Source: Puccinia triticina (taxonomy: Eukaryota > Basidiomycota > Pucciniomycetes > Pucciniales > Pucciniaceae). Taken from it: a DNA stretch of 64,000 bases. Below, in pieces: positions 9,861 to 21,728 of the stretch (the first letter of the stretch is position 1; each line of letters starts with the position of its first letter). The translations under genes and the position numbers were made by a program. The stretch is from positions 1,798,501-1,862,500 of the forward strand of contig NC_070574.1 of the NCBI RefSeq assembly GCF_026914185.1. Reading direction: 5' to 3'. The notes beneath the pieces were generated by a model that worked only from the letters and a program-made list of their open reading frames with translations, made no database searches and was not told where the DNA came from.

Positions 9861-12800
9861 CTAAGGACATTGATCTACTAACTCATCCAGGTGTTTTGCA
9901 AGCTCTTCTCTTGCTCTAGGGCTTGCTGGGTAAGCTGGTCTCCTTAGCAAAGGTGGGTATGGGCGCTCAATGTTTAATGTAATATCCACTTCGTGGCCTA
10001 TAACTGCCCCTAGTGGTTCTTTATCTGATGCAAATGCTGTCTTGTTCCTATACAGCATGTTGCGTAACTGTAATAGTTGATCTACACTCAGCTTATCATT
10101 AAAATTAGCTTCTGCTAGCTGTTCTCTTCCAAATCTTTCTTTTTCTTCATCCTGCATTTCTACTTGTTCCACAGGTAAAGGCTCTTTGGATTTAAATAGG
10201 AATTTCTTCTTTTTATTGTCATTCCCAATAGTGAAGTATCTTTCTCTGCTATTGGTTATGTCAAAGCCATAGATATTTAAGTAGTCATTTCCTAGGATGA
10301 AGTGTTTACTTACTGCATCCTCTATTACAATGAATTCTACTGTCATCCTGACTGATCCTGTTGGGTGAGGAATTATTATGGGGCATTCAAATACTCCTAT
10401 TGGCTTCATGGTACTACTGGCACTGTTTATTCTTACTTTTCCTAGTGGTAGAAGAATATCCTTGTAGTCTGGGCATAATTTTCTCAAGTATGTCTCAGGT
10501 ACTACTGAGCAATATGCACCACTGTCTAGTAACATTTCTGCTTCTCTACCATTAAACAGTATATGTGTAATGTTGGTTTTACCAGCTGTGTAGCCTTTCC
10601 CTCTTGTAGGTTTGGTTTTCATCAGTCTGGCTTCCTGGATATTTCCTATAGGTTGTCCAGGATGCCATGCTTGTGGTAAATTGTGCTCTGTTTCAGCTTC
10701 TGCCACTTCTATGTCTATGTTGATCATATTACAGGACCCTGATGATACTGATGACCCATCGTCATGTGTTTCCTCTGTGTCTGATTGGGTCTTTTCTTCA
10801 GCTGTCTCTTCTGCCTCTATTTCGACATTATTAATGTTTTTCTTTGGTTGAGGGCAGTTTGGTGAAGTGTGGCCCATTTTACCACAGTTGTAGCACTTCT
10901 TATCCTTCTGATAACTCTGGTCTCTTGAAGAGGATGGTTTTTTCTCTTCAGTTTTGTCTCCTTGATATTTAGGCTTATATCTTCTGCCAATGCGTGTACG
11001 TGTAGTTATGTCCTCTAAAGTATTGACAATATCTTCAGTACTTGCATTGTAGGGTAGTCTACTTTTAATGGCATGCTCTAGATCTCCTCCACATTTTTTA
11101 AGGATTCTCAGGTGGACTTCATTGTCTGTTAAATTAGGCCAAATGGCTTTCAACCTATCTTTCTGAGATATTACCCATTTAAGTGGATTGTCTTTTTCAA
11201 TATCAAATGTGCTCTCATCAAATTTATTTTCAATTTTGAAGCGCCATGCTGGGCTTCCCCATTTGCTATTGATCTGTTCTTTCCACCATTCCCAAGATTG
11301 TTTTCCATTTGCTGAGCGTAGGTCTGTGAACCAGCGCTTGGCACAACCTTTGAAGAGGCTGTTAAGTCTTCCAGTAATTGAGGAATCACTTAATTCAAAA
11401 TCTTCTTGATACAAATCAATTGTTTTGATGAAGTCCAAGTGATCATATTCTCCTTCACCTCTAAATGATGGCCAATCTTTAATTCTAGGTACATCTTTAG
11501 AGTTGTCTCTCATAGTTTGGATACTAGGATTATATGATTGTTCTTTGAAGAATGGTGTTGGTGGGACTGTGTACTCCTTTCTCAAGGGTGTTTCTTCCTC
11601 TGCCATTCTTCTGAAAGGATTACTAGATTGATGTGGGGGTACATCTTTCATTCCTTGTTTGTATGGTGTCTGAGTTTGAGGTTGCATTTGTGTATTGTGG
11701 CCAATTTTTTGTGCTATGTTATCCATGCTGGCCATGAGTTTACTCTGCATTTCATCAAACTTATTATTAATTTTGATGATTTCATCTGCCATACTGTCAC
11801 TGTTGTGTATAATAAGTTGTTCTAGTTTATCAACTTTGTCCATTATCTCAAGTATATTTTCATCTTGGGTTTCACGGTTTTCTGACTCATGCTCACTATC
11901 TATTTTTAATTGGTCCAATTTACTGGTAATATCCAATCTGTTAATATCAGTATGTATTGCATTTAATTTGGCAATTACTGTAGTTTCTTTAGCATTTGTC
12001 TGTATTTCTGTAGTAACTTTTTGTAATTTATTATTATAGTCTACAAGTCCTAATTTTATGTTGCTTATTTGTTGTATGATTCCTGTGGTTTTCTTAACCT
12101 CTGGTACAATAATTTTAATATCTTTAGCGCTTTCTACCGCATTTTCTGCTAAGTTTTTAATTTTAAAAGCGCTATCATGTACATTAAGGTGGATTGCATT
12201 GATTTTACTATCTATATGCTCAATTTTTTTAATCAAAATTTGATTAAAAAAATCTTCCACTCGTGCTAGAGGCTCATTTGGGTTGATAAGCTCCTCTAGT
12301 TTTTGTTTGTTGTTTTCTTTTGTTTCTTTGGGTTGTTTCTCACTGTGTTCTTGCTTATTTAAGCGTTGAACTTCTTGGCGCACTGTTTTAGTTTTTTGTT
12401 TGGGAATAATATTGGTTTCTCGAACTTTAACATTTGGTTGACTACTAGTAATATTATGTTGTTCCTTCTCGTGTGGATAGGACTTAATGACAGGCTCTTT
12501 AGTAGATAGCAGTGCTGGTTCGGAGGTTGAGACAGGTTTAGACAATGCTACTAGATTGGCTTGTAAGATAGGCTCGGACGACAGGACATGATCAGACGAT
12601 ACGACAGGCTCGTTGTTATGAAAAGAATTGGATGTCGAGGCAATAGGATGGTTAGCGTGTTGGTCTACTCCTTGATGGCGTCCTTGACTTCCATCAGTAC
12701 GCGCGCCATCTTGAAAGTCTCCTTCCATTTGTTTGCGCCGCTCTTTGGCTTTCGTTCGTATGGTTTCGAGCCTGATGCTTTCGGGTTGGAGCGGTCGACC

Positions 12801-13277
12801 TTCGGGATCTTGTAAGGTTTCTTTTTCTTGTTCTCGTTGTTTACCCTTGTATCCTTCTTGTTGTTTTCGAGGACCTTGATGTGTTTGCGCTCCGTGTACG
12901 GGTTCCATCCGTCCGAGTGTTTCGTCAGTATCTCCTTCCACGGAAGGAATTTCTGTACTACCCGGAACAACTATATCACTTGCTCGTGATACGTTTTGAG
13001 TAAGTCCATCTCGTCGTAGTTCTTGGCGTTCAGGTAGGCCGCCTTCGTCGCTTTGAAGATCGCTATCGCGTCTTCCTGCGCTTTGTTGAGGACTAGGGCC
13101 AAGGGATGTTAGTATGGAGTCTTCAACGTTAGTGTACTTAGACGGTGTATCTACTAACCTCGAGGGGGTTCCTCGGTTACTATTTCTAGCTCGTCCTCCT
13201 CGGCCTCGCCTTCCTCGACTTCTTTTGGTGGGGGGAGGGTTCGCTGAGTGGTCTTTTCCTGATCTGGTATCGACCAT
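9861..13277 (-). CDS. Chromovirus Gag and aspartic protease
   Basis: 1138 aa starting [12 protein letters not shown] long polar N-terminal region (to about residue 330) is followed by predicted coiled-coil, Lys/Ile/Asn-rich sequence (about 330-560), then a capsid-like region containing FIKTIDLYQ and [15 protein letters not shown] zinc knuckle ([15 protein letters not shown]) lies near residue 793 and a retropepsin active site ([11 protein letters not shown]) near 912. The C terminus ends where RT should begin. Gag packages the element RNA and the protease processes the polyprotein. The N-terminal extension is long for a fungal chromovirus Gag. The start lies 17 nt after the stop of the small upstream ORF on the same transcript. 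Confidence 0.93.
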   Translation of the reverse strand: MVDTRSGKDHSANPPPTKRSRGRRGRGGRARNSNRGTPSRLVDTPSKYTNVEDSILTSLGPSPQQSAGRRDSDLQSDEGGLPERQELRRDGLTQNVSRASDIVVPGSTEIPSVEGDTDETLGRMEPVHGAQTHQGPRKQQEGYKGKQREQEKETLQDPEGRPLQPESIRLETIRTKAKERRKQMEGDFQDGARTDGSQGRHQGVDQHANHPIASTSNSFHNNEPVVSSDHVLSSEPILQANLVALSKPVSTSEPALLSTKEPVIKSYPHEKEQHNITSSQPNVKVRETNIIPKQKTKTVRQEVQRLNKQEHSEKQPKETKENNKQKLEELINPNEPLARVEDFFNQILIKKIEHIDSKINAIHLNVHDSAFKIKNLAENAVESAKDIKIIVPEVKKTTGIIQQISNIKLGLVDYNNKLQKVTTEIQTNAKETTVIAKLNAIHTDINRLDITSKLDQLKIDSEHESENRETQDENILEIMDKVDKLEQLIIHNSDSMADEIIKINNKFDEMQSKLMASMDNIAQKIGHNTQMQPQTQTPYKQGMKDVPPHQSSNPFRRMAEEETPLRKEYTVPPTPFFKEQSYNPSIQTMRDNSKDVPRIKDWPSFRGEGEYDHLDFIKTIDLYQEDFELSDSSITGRLNSLFKGCAKRWFTDLRSANGKQSWEWWKEQINSKWGSPAWRFKIENKFDESTFDIEKDNPLKWVISQKDRLKAIWPNLTDNEVHLRILKKCGGDLEHAIKSRLPYNASTEDIVNTLEDITTRTRIGRRYKPKYQGDKTEEKKPSSSRDQSYQKDKKCYNCGKMGHTSPNCPQPKKNINNVEIEAEETAEEKTQSDTEETHDDGSSVSSGSCNMINIDIEVAEAETEHNLPQAWHPGQPIGNIQEARLMKTKPTRGKGYTAGKTNITHILFNGREAEMLLDSGAYCSVVPETYLRKLCPDYKDILLPLGKVRINSASSTMKPIGVFECPIIIPHPTGSVRMTVEFIVIEDAVSKHFILGNDYLNIYGFDITNSRERYFTIGNDNKKKKFLFKSKEPLPVEQVEMQDEEKERFGREQLAEANFNDKLSVDQLLQLRNMLYRNKTAFASDKEPLGAVIGHEVDITLNIERPYPPLLRRPAYPASPRAREELAKHLDELVDQCP

Positions 13278-13294
13278 TTCGGGAGAGGACTAAG

Positions 13295-13585
13295 TTAGTT
13301 TGGTTGTTGTTTTTGGTTTATGTCTTGGTTTGGTAATTGAAAGAATTTACCTTCGAGTAATTTAAGTGCTGCGGCTTTTGGGTCGAATTGCTTCTCGATG
13401 ATTCGAGCGGGTAACGTCGCCGGGTGCGGTCTCTTCTTGTCCTGGTATGGGCTGAGGAAGAAGCCGGGCGGGAGAGACTCGGTGCGTTTAGACTGTTTCT
13501 TCTCGGCCGCGGTTTTTGGATCAGCGGCTTTGGTAGTATCCGGGTAGTTATTGACGAGTTTAGCGGCTGGCACGGGAGCAGACAC
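13295..13585 (-). CDS. Small ORF upstream of gag, 96 aa
   Basis: Open from MSAPVPAAKLV to a TAA at 13295, followed 17 nt later by the gag ATG on the same strand. It is proline-, lysine- and glutamine-rich, with a conserved-looking middle (LPPGFFLSPYQDKKRP) and LLEGKFFQLP near the C terminus. No known domain. Being intact in a young element and tightly coupled to gag suggests it is either translated (termination-reinitiation) or a detached N-terminal piece of Gag. Function unknown. Confidence 0.5.
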   Translation of the reverse strand: MSAPVPAAKLVNNYPDTTKAADPKTAAEKKQSKRTESLPPGFFLSPYQDKKRPHPATLPARIIEKQFDPKAAALKLLEGKFFQLPNQDINQKQQPN

Positions 13586-13871
13586 TAAAGTCGAAATATA
13601 GGGATAAAACGGGCAGAAATATGTTTTTTGGTGGTTTAGTTTATGTACTTTTTATGTATATTTTATTGGTTTTATCTCTATTGCGCAATAAGTCAAAAAC
13701 AAGGAAAGATTTGTACTTGTTTAGTGGATTTAATTGGTTTTTTGTGTAAAAACTGGAGTTCTGACGGCAAAATTATGGGGATAATTGCTAAAAATAAGGA
13801 AAAAACTCAGCAAAAAATCAGTTTTATCCTTGACAGGTAACCTGGGTAAAAAACACAATGAGGCCCCCAAA
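13586..13871 (-). other. Chromovirus leader and primer-binding site
   Basis: AT-rich untranslated leader. Next to the 5' LTR the minus strand reads TTTGGGGGCCTCATTG. TGGGGGCCTC, two bases inside the LTR, is a plausible PBS for the 3' end of a tRNA ending in CCCCCA. The tRNA was not identified. Confidence 0.5.
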
Positions 13872-15687
13872 TGACAGCTCTGTTTATGAAGCTTAGGGCA
13901 AAAACCCGTCAAAAATAAGGGTTTTTAGCCCTAGCACTATTGTCAGCTCCCGTCTCTTATGTGACGAGGGGCTGATGGGTTTTGGATTACGTGCTGTAGC
14001 GGCTTGGGCAGCGGCCAGCGAAAACAGGGCCGCACTATAGCTATTACAGCCAGTGGGAATAAACCACACCTTGACGCTGAATAGCGGAGGGGCTAGCTCC
14101 CTTACAAAAGTAAGGGGACGCGGCGATGACTCAAGCCAGGCGCCGTAGCTTCAAACAAAAGAGAGGTTATTTTCTAGGTTACAGGTGTGATAACAATCAC
14201 CTGTACCTAGAAATTACACGAGTTGAGGTCGAAGGAGCTGTAAAGGAAAAGATAGGGTTAGTTGATTATTGAAAACCCCACTCACTATTGTTTTATAGTA
14301 AGGTTTGCGGGTTTGTATGTGTAATAATCTTGGGGGGAAAGATCTCTCCAGAGGAAAGATCCCCCCCTTTTATATTACAGGGACCTGATCCTCCTTCGAG
14401 TCAAGGCCCCAGAGGGATCCTTAACTCCAAGGAGGGGGAAGAGGTCCACGGAATTCAGAGGAGGAATTACATGAATAATTATGTAATCTCTCTATGTATG
14501 GTAAATCCATAGAGAGATATACTCCATTAGTACAGTATTATTCTCAATCAAGGTAAATACATAATAAGTGTGAAATCATGTAGTTTAGTACATATAAACT
14601 AATGATTGCAACAAAAGTAATATTATAAGACAACATGAGGACTTGGACACAGGATCTTACACAAGATCTAGGTCACCATTAGGGCAGCCTTTAGCCATTG
14701 GGTTGCATGACTTGTAACTATCATTGTAGACACATGGACAATTGTCTCAGTGGCTGACAACTATAACTGTGCTGATGTAAACACTGGTAATTTAAATTAC
14801 CAAACTTGTTACGTGGCAAATATGGCCACTACAAGGGTTTTAACACTCTGTAACAGAGGAGGAATTAATGATGTAATTAATAATATGTAATTATTAATTA
14901 CAGGGAATTAATTTAGCGTAAAAGTAGGTGGTAAGCGCTTAAACTGATTGGCTGCTTGACAGAGGCGGTGGTCTTACTGCAACTACTTATAAGGATAAAG
15001 CTTTAAATATACTAATAAGGGATTTTTGATGATTTAAAGGGTTTAATCCAGTGGATTTTACGTGCTGGGGAAGGTTTATAAGGAAAAGTGGCTACAAATG
15101 TAGCAGAGGAGAATATTCACGGCAAACTTACAGTTTATGGGCGTTGAATGGTCTGGGGGATCTTTTCCTGAGGGCCAAATAGGCCTCTATTTATAGAGGG
15201 GACTTCAGTGGGCGTAAACACTGAGTCCTTCTCTCCCTATGGGAGTATCCAGGGCTGTAGCCGTGAAAAGGGCTTGGCTGTGGGTATTTCAATTGTATTA
15301 AAATAGACTAATTTCCCTGACTCTGTCACATGACATGTTTATAACCAATTGTCATGTGAAATAGCTTCAGTAGAAGTCTACATAATACTTTCACGGGGTA
15401 TTTTTACACGAGTAATATTACTCATTAGTGTACAACAGTTTATTTTTATGTACTTTAATTGTTTTACTAATTTTTTGTATGTAATACTATTTTTGGGCGC
15501 TTTCTGTGGCCAGTTCTTAATTATACAATTAGTACATGAAGGAATAGGAATAAGGGGGTACTTTAAGTGGGTGACCCCCCTTAATTTATGATGAGGAATC
15601 TGATTCTGCAATAATAATTTAATAATTATTATTATTTACTGAGTTATTGCAGTCTTTTGGATACTTGATGTATCTCTAAGGCTGACA
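13872..15687 (-). repeat. 5' LTR of the chromovirus, interrupted
   Basis: Consists of 13872-13940 plus 14765-15687 (69 + 923 = 992 bp, exactly the length of the other LTR), split by an inserted solo LTR and its 5-bp TSD. Confidence 0.96.
13941..14759. mobile_element. Solo LTR nested in the chromovirus 5' LTR
   Basis: 819 bp beginning TGTCAGCTCC and ending GGCTGACA, flanked by the direct repeat actat (13936-13940 and 14760-14764). Perfect 6-bp inverted ends and a 5-bp TSD fit a solo LTR of a different LTR-retrotransposon family. No coding sequence; contains a GC-rich first half and an AT-rich tail. Confidence 0.93.
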
Positions 15688-15735
15688 TTGTTCATGGATG
15701 AATGGTGAAGCTAGTTGACGGAAACAGAACCTAGG

Positions 15736-16404
15736 TATGGTGTTGCAAGTGCGTCTGGGCACTCACCAAAGTTTGGCCGAAAAAAGTCCAAGTGCGCGTG
15801 GCCAACCCTAAAGCCAGCTTGGCCGATCCCAAAGCGTGGGTGGCACACGTCCAACCCCCGCTTGGCACAGTCCAAAGTTGGGGTGGTTTGGAACAAAGCC
15901 CCGCTAGGCCGAGTTCAAGCGAGGGTGCCATGCACGCCAAACGCTGTGCCGGCCATCAAGGAGAGAAGTTTCCCTCCTCGATGGTCGGTCTACAAACTGG
16001 TCATCGAGAAGGGAAGACTCCCTTCCTGATGATCAATACAAGTATTGATCACCGCGAAGGGAGTCTTTCCTCCCCAATGACCAGCCTACAGACCAGCCAT
16101 CAAGAAGGAAAAGCTCCCTTGTTGATGTCCGATGTGCGATGTCAAGAAGGGAGAACATTTCCCCTCCTCGAGGGCACATTGTTCTTGGCTTTCGAGGCAG
16201 AGACAAGGGCCAGCGTGTTGCATGCCAAGTCACAGATCCCATCAGCCCAGAGCTTGATCTCGGCCAAGCGGGACTTGGCTGTGTGCCAAGCTCTGCCCCC
16301 CGCGCAACCTGCCCAATCAAGCCCGCTGGGCACATACCCAACCCCCGGAGGCACTCGGCCAAGCGGGAGTTGGGTAAGTGCCCAGACGCGCTTGCAAAAC
16401 CATA
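15736..16404. repeat. Foldback element with inverted ends and palindrome array
   Basis: The left end (about 15736, TATGGTGTTGCAAGTGCG) matches the reverse complement of the right end (about 16376-16404) over roughly 35 bp, including GTCTGGGCACT. Inside, 15955-16160 holds alternating copies of a motif such as GGTCATCGAGAAGGGA with its complement. Repeated CCAAGCGGG/CTTGGCC words fill the arms. No transposase and no clear TSD. Confidence 0.7.
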
Positions 16405-16680
16405 TGAGTGTGACATCCAGGCATATGTATTTGCTTATGCTCACAAGTACCCGCTTGGGATACCCGGGTAGCTTGCCAAACTCTTCAAAAAATCCAATAC
16501 CCGCACCCGTAAGTGAAACCGCTGGCAGGTACCGCCTGCAGGCCAGCGGGTACCTGCCAGCGGGTTCCAGGTACCTGCAACGGGTTTGCCGGGGCCATCT
16601 ATAGGCAGTGGTTTCACCAATGCTATGGAAGCCTACATTTCCAAGCAGCGCAGTGGTTTCACCAATTCTATGGTAGCCTG
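16405..16680. other. GGGTACCCG-rich spacer
   Basis: Repeated GGGTACC and CAGCGGGT words end at GGGGCCATCTATAGG (16591), resembling the core and terminal motif of the foldback element at 3888-4676. Probably a degenerate relative. No gene. Confidence 0.45.
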
Positions 16681-16766
16681 TGTGAGACTGAGTCTCTATA
16701 GTGAAAGCAGGACACAAGGAAATGGTTGGGTACTATTTGGATTCCTTGGGATAAAGAAATTACAAA

Positions 16767-16816
<50 letters not shown>

Positions 16817-17630
16817 AGATCTGAGAGAGGATATTCTGAATTTCAATGATAATCTGGTGGGTACTAACTTCCACTGGCAATGCTACATCCTTAAGGGAGT
16901 GCTGCCAGGCTGTGCTAGAGAGTGCAAGAGCCTCCTCTCACCAAAGAAACGTGGAGGGCCTCTGAATTAGACAAGACTAATCAGCCACAATTTGACTTCT
17001 CTCTGGATAGTCAAGGTTCTTTAAAGGGAAACCTATGTGGTGTGTTTCTTACAAAAACCACAGAAAAAGAAGTATAAGAGTATGAAGATCCTTTGGTTAT
17101 GAGGTCAAGATATATGCAGACCTGTGATCAAAGAAGAGCAAAAAGAAGCAGGGAGAGAGAGAAATCAAAGAGACACAGAGGTTTACCTCTGAGACAATCA
17201 AGGTTCAGTGAAAGAGTGATACTTACTGTCAATATCCTAGGCGCCTGTGACGGTAGGGGTACTGCAAGTGTGGTATCCCCTTTGGTGGTGATCCTGGGTT
17301 ATCTGGGGGTGTGGTTCTGGTTGTCTGAAGTCTGTGTATCCTCCAGCTGCATGGGGGATCCTGACTTTGAAAATTTTCAAAGTTGGATGACATCATCACA
17401 CATGTACATGTGGTTTGGAGCGCTCAGACGCAACCACACGGGCCGCTGCGCATGCGTGTCACAAACCACAAACTCTATGAAGGAGTAGAGATATTGGAAC
17501 ATGATCAGTTAAAACTAGGGTCAAAATTGCATGAGAAATCAGAATCTTAAGTAAAAACAACCTTAAGTATTAAGGTTAAAAAGATATAAACACATTTAGG
17601 TGTAAAATCTAAGTTTGTTAAAGACAGACA
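16681..17630 (+). repeat. LTR-like repeat, TGTGAG family, copy 1
   Basis: Begins TGTGAGACTGAGTCTC and runs parallel to the TSD-bounded solo LTR at 33690-34619, sharing many blocks (for example TCACCAAAGAAACGTGGAGG and TCAAGGTTCTTTAAAGGG). The 3' end is diverged, somewhere near 17630 (CAGACA), and no TSD is seen. Contains a GA microsatellite. Confidence 0.75.
16771..16807. repeat. (AG)n microsatellite
   Basis: About 18 uninterrupted AG repeats. A shorter version lies at the equivalent place in the copy at 33778-33800. Confidence 0.95.
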
Positions 17631-17639
17631 ATCACGGAA

Positions 17640-18462
17640 ACAAACTTCAAGGGTTTCCCCTACAATTTAATAAAAAAAAAAAGAAATAAAATCACACCCA
17701 ACCCAAAGCCCAATCTCTACTAGAGAGATTGCAAGCATTGGGCAGATGACCCCCAGCGCGCCGCATTTAAGGCAATTGCAAAGGGGGGTCATCAAAAATT
17801 AACCCTCAAACTGTGCACGCGCAACAGCAGAGGGGGTTGAGTCGACTCTCTGGCTGGAATTGCAGCGCAGCGAGTCGACTGGCGCTTCGTACCTGCCAGA
17901 GGTACCCCTACTTATAGGCACATTGTCTGATGTTAATCTGAACACATCCCAACCGTTCCCACCACAACCACAACACATCCTGCCTCTCCACGCCTCACAT
18001 CAATCTTGGTCAACACCATCGTAGGGCCCGCTACGCCCCTCACAACAATTGCCCAAGCTCACACATCACCATGCCGCGTATCCAAGGTCATGCTACAGCC
18101 CAACTCTTTCAATCAATCTATCCCCACGACCCAAAAATCGCGGCCGGGAACCCCGCTCCAAGCCCCTCCGACGACCCACGCTTGCCCCTCCACAGGTTCC
18201 GCCCCCATACACCACTGGCAAGCGTTGACGGCGATCGGCAGACGACAACCATCTCCGCCGTGCCTGTATTTTGAATCTGGGTACTTTATTCCTTTGCCTC
18301 CAACACCTCCACCGCTTCATTTTCATCAACTCCTCAGCCTTCCCCCCTCGCACCGGCCCCGTCATTGTCCACCCTGGCCTTGACCCCGACCTCTCCGTGC
18401 CGCCCCACAACCTCTCCGACCACATCCTGGGCCCCGCTCGTCGGCTGGATAGTCATGGCCCC
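17640..18462. other. No confident gene; GC-rich leader of the Cap59-like relic
   Basis: A poly-A/T-rich stretch at about 17670 is followed by GC-rich, proline-codon-rich sequence from 17930. It may include 5' exons of the pseudogene, but no motif supports a boundary. Confidence 0.4.
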
Positions 18463-19577
18463 ACTCTCAAGCGCTTCCAGCCCGTATGGATCACCCAATC
18501 CCCGCTCAGCTGCCGGCTCTCGCCCAAAACCAAGGCGCTTATTTGGATGCGGTTCCTGGACGGAGCCGGCAGGACGAAAGGCGCGCTCAAGGTGATGATT
18601 GCGCTGAATCTGCATTCGTCGCAGCAGGTGCTGCCGGTGATCACCAATCCGATCCTGACCTCGCTGCGATACCTGGGGGCTGAGAACGTGTATGTGTTGG
18701 TGTGTACACCCCGGAAGGACTGGCCCATCTGGGCGCGGTGCTAAGCGGACTGGGCGTGCAACACCACATGCGGTGTGCCAAGGAGGAGACGATCTGGATG
18801 GGTGTGGACCGGATCAAGCTGCTCTCGGAGTACCGCAACCAGGCGCTGTTGGCCTTCGACAATGCTGACCGGGCCCTTGACGGGCTCTCCAACCTGGTCT
18901 TCATCGACGACGTCTTCCTCTGTGCCCAGGACATCCTTGAGCTGCTCTGGCAACGTCACTTCCAGGGGGCGGACTCGGCGTGCGGGACCGACTGGTGGGA
19001 GGCCAAGACGCTACGGGAACAGTACGGCTCGCAGACCCCTCGCCACCCGACGACGCCCGCTTGCATTCGGTGGTCTTCTACAACTCGTGGGTCACCCGCT
19101 CGTTGACAGGCAAGACGCTGCGCCCTTGGCTGCAGATCCTGACGGAGTACAAGGACGGCTACGCGGCAATCTGCGGGGCCAAGGAGTCGAAGGTCTTCCA
19201 GGCCCGCTTCCACAACGTACTCCCCGTGCCCGTGTATTTGTGCTGGAACGACATCGTCGCCCTGGCCCCAGCGCCCTTCCGGGGCCCAGAGGGACTCACC
19301 TTCCGCGCCGCCAACCGCCTCACTAACGAGTGTCCGTCCTCCGAGTGCCAGCTCTTTGCATAAGACTTCTCATTAGGCTTCAATAAATGCCTCCTCGTCC
19401 CTAATGTCGCCGTCACCTACACCCGCATCATCTACTATGCTGACGGCGTTGTCCGCGGCTCCAATTGCGACAACCGCCCCACGTCCCGTCAACCCTTCCA
19501 TGGGGCCCCTGATAGCCAATTCTTGGTCGAGAAAATTGACTGGAGCAGCTACCCCAAGCCCGAAATTGTCGTTTGTT
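18463..19577 (+). pseudogene. Cap59/Cmt1-like mannosyltransferase pseudogene
   Basis: Translated pieces in shifting frames match the Cap59/Cmt1 fungal mannosyltransferase family: ALKVMIALNLHSSQQVLP, then LSEYRNQALLAF and LVFIDDVFLCAQDILELL, GADSACGTDWW, VVFYNSWVTRSLTGKTLRP and SECQLFA followed by LLVPNVAVTY. Family members are membrane glycosyltransferases; Cap59 is needed for capsule glycan in Cryptococcus. The FIDDVFLCAQDILELL segment is the characteristic DxD-like region. The coding frame shifts near 18700 and near 19040, and a TAA at 19362 interrupts the conserved C-terminal block. The sequence is much richer in G+C than its flanks. It is a relic, unless the breaks are assembly errors; introns alone do not explain them. 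Confidence 0.7.
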
Positions 19578-20348
19578 GGCCCGTCAGTCTCTCTCTCCTC
19601 TTCGCCACACCCTTTATTCCTTGCACTGGATTTGACTCTCTCTCTTGGTTCTTTGTTGTGGTAGGACCCAACCCCACCCACCCACCTCCCATGTGATGCA
19701 ACCTCTTCCTCATCCCTCTCAGTAGAACTCGATAGACCCGACTGTGTTTGTCCCTCCTTCATTTTGTTTTTTGATCTTTTGCACGTACTCGCTGACTCTT
19801 CCCTTCGAAATACAGGTGCAATGGCCCTGGACTTATGTATAACCCTAATCCCCTTTCCTGATCCGCTCAACCCATTTACAGGAAATATTTGTGTTTCTTG
19901 CCATGAGCACCCCACTTGTCTGTTCAAAGATGTACATTTACCAACATTTTTCAGATTGAAAACAATAACTTGAAAGAAAGCTTATGGATTTGAAAAATAA
20001 AATTCTGTTGAACAGCCTGGGGACACCCTTTTTATTTCTTTCACTGCACACATCCTTCCACCAAGACCTATCAGCCCTGCAGCATAGTCAAATTAGTGGT
20101 ATGTGGCTGAAATTTCTACCAAATCACATGCTGAATTGAGGAATTGGAGGGAGTGAAATGAAAGCCATCAATGCATCTCTGAGTAAATTGTACAGTTATT
20201 TCAAGCTAAACCTTGGAAGTACAGCGGCGAAGCCGCCTTGGCCTCTAGTGGAGATAAAAGGCAGTAATTTTAGGCTGACTGTGTTGACTCTAAGGCTGAA
20301 AGCCTACTTTTCCAAGTAGAGCTTGACCCATATTAAATCAAATTGAAA
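19578..20348. other. No gene recognised
   Basis: Pyrimidine-rich, then AT-rich sequence. A possible intron and exon of the Cap59-like relic around 19578-19880 (acceptor-like tacag at 19811-19815) could not be confirmed. Confidence 0.4.
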
Positions 20349-20463
20349 TATATTTCCTCTTTCTCTTCCTCTCTACTGCTTGTATTTCTTTATCCCAAGA
20401 AATTCAATCAGTACCCACCCAAAACCTTGTGTCCTGTTGTCACTTCAGAGACACAGGCTCACA
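20349..20463 (-). repeat. Truncated TGTGAG-family LTR fragment, copy 3
   Basis: On the minus strand it starts TGTGAGCCTGTGTCTC and continues with blocks shared with the copies at 16681 and 33690 (GACACAAGG, CTTGGGATAAAGAAA, GTAGAGAGG). The rest is missing. Confidence 0.65.
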
Positions 20464-20873
20464 AGCAGGTATATGGCTGCTCTCTAGTGAGTTAAGATTG
20501 ATATAAGAAAATAAAGAAATTGACAGTTTTCAATTTGGAGTGGTATTTGAACCCAAGATGGTCCTCAGTTTGCGTTGGTGATGTTGTCTACATTAGAGCA
20601 CTGTTGCATCAGTCTTGGCATTTTATTTTAATCTTAGCTTTTTAACTTGAACCACTTACCAATATGTTCTCCTGCTCTTTGATTTGTATCAGTGTGGACA
20701 GTCTTATCCTCTTTGACATTTTGTCTAAGAGTCAAAAGGGATAGTGCATTAGCATCTATCTAATGAGGTCATCCTGAGAACTCAGCTGCTTACCTTTGGT
20801 GATAGCTGAAATTCTCTCAATGAGAGATTTCTGGCTGTGATTTTCCATGTGCCTAATCTTGCGGGTGTGACTC
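20464..20873. other. No gene recognised
   Basis: AT-rich sequence without motifs. Confidence 0.4.
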
Positions 20874-21260
20874 AACAAAGGGTAGTTACATTACGTTGCG
20901 TTATCTGCGCAATTTTGGTAACGTAACTATCCCCGTTATCCGGGGCCCCCCGTTACTTTACTAGTAACGGGGCCATTTTGGGCCCCGCGCGTAACATAAC
21001 AGGCCTCATTTTTGAGGCCCGTTATCGCGTTATCCCCCGGATAATGCAATAACGGACCATTTAAGGCTTTTTAGCCGCATTTTTTGCCCGTTCTCAGGGG
21101 CTCCGCGCGCACGGATAACGCAACAAGCATTAAAAAAACCGGCTTAATGTGGTGCAATAACCTAATTGCACCGCCGTTACGCGTAACGCGTAGATAACGA
21201 CAAAAATTCCGTTACATTGCCGTTATCTACGCGTTACGCGTAGCGTAACTACCCTTTGTT
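20874..21260. mobile_element. MITE with AACAAAGGGTAGTTAC inverted ends
   Basis: 387 bp. The first 16 bases AACAAAGGGTAGTTAC are perfectly reversed at the end, and inverted similarity continues through GTAACG/CGTTAC-rich arms, including a long GC-rich palindromic middle (GGGGCC and TAACGGG words). No ORF. I could not find a TSD, so the superfamily is open. Confidence 0.8.
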
Positions 21261-21728
21261 AGTTTGGATCTGCAACATAAAAAGATGATTTCAGTTTCAC
21301 AACTCTGCTGCACTGATTTTGGACTGCAGAAATGGTTTGTGTTTGCTTACCAGATTCCACAGCTGAAACAGGTCCCAATTTCTTACTCAATTTATGAGTA
21401 TGACACTGTTCACCCAACCTGGAATTCTCACAAAAGGTCTTAAAATTGACTCTAAAATTTGATTTTTATCCTATTGTGAACCCCCCTATTGCCCTTCTAC
21501 CTGTGAAGTAGTAAACCTTTGGTTGCATTGTGCCAACCAGGTTCAAATTTTCTTTAACATCTTGTGGCTATCTCCCTGGAACTCTAGATTATCTTCAAGT
21601 TTACAATGTCACTTTCTTCCATAAACACCAATTTTTGCAAATTAAAATGTGATTTAATTTTCTCAAAAAGGGTGTACCAAGTGTTGCTCATTATGAAGAT
21701 GATCACCACTGGTTTCATGAAGCAATGC
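21261..21728. other. No gene recognised
   Basis: AT-rich intergenic sequence. Confidence 0.4.

Larger units (their letters stand above)
5996..15687 (-). mobile_element. Ty3/gypsy chromovirus, nearly complete, minus strand
   Basis: Bounded by a 5-bp TSD ttgtt (5991-5995 and 15688-15692). Both LTRs are 992 bp once the nested solo LTR is removed, and I found a single difference between them by eye (6727-6728 versus 15427-15428 region). The minus-strand order is 5' LTR, primer site, small ORF, gag-protease, RT-RNase H-integrase, chromodomain, polypurine tract, 3' LTR. Integrase downstream of RNase H defines Ty3/gypsy, and the C-terminal chromodomain defines chromoviruses. Two single-base frame changes separate the three long ORFs. 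Confidence 0.97.
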
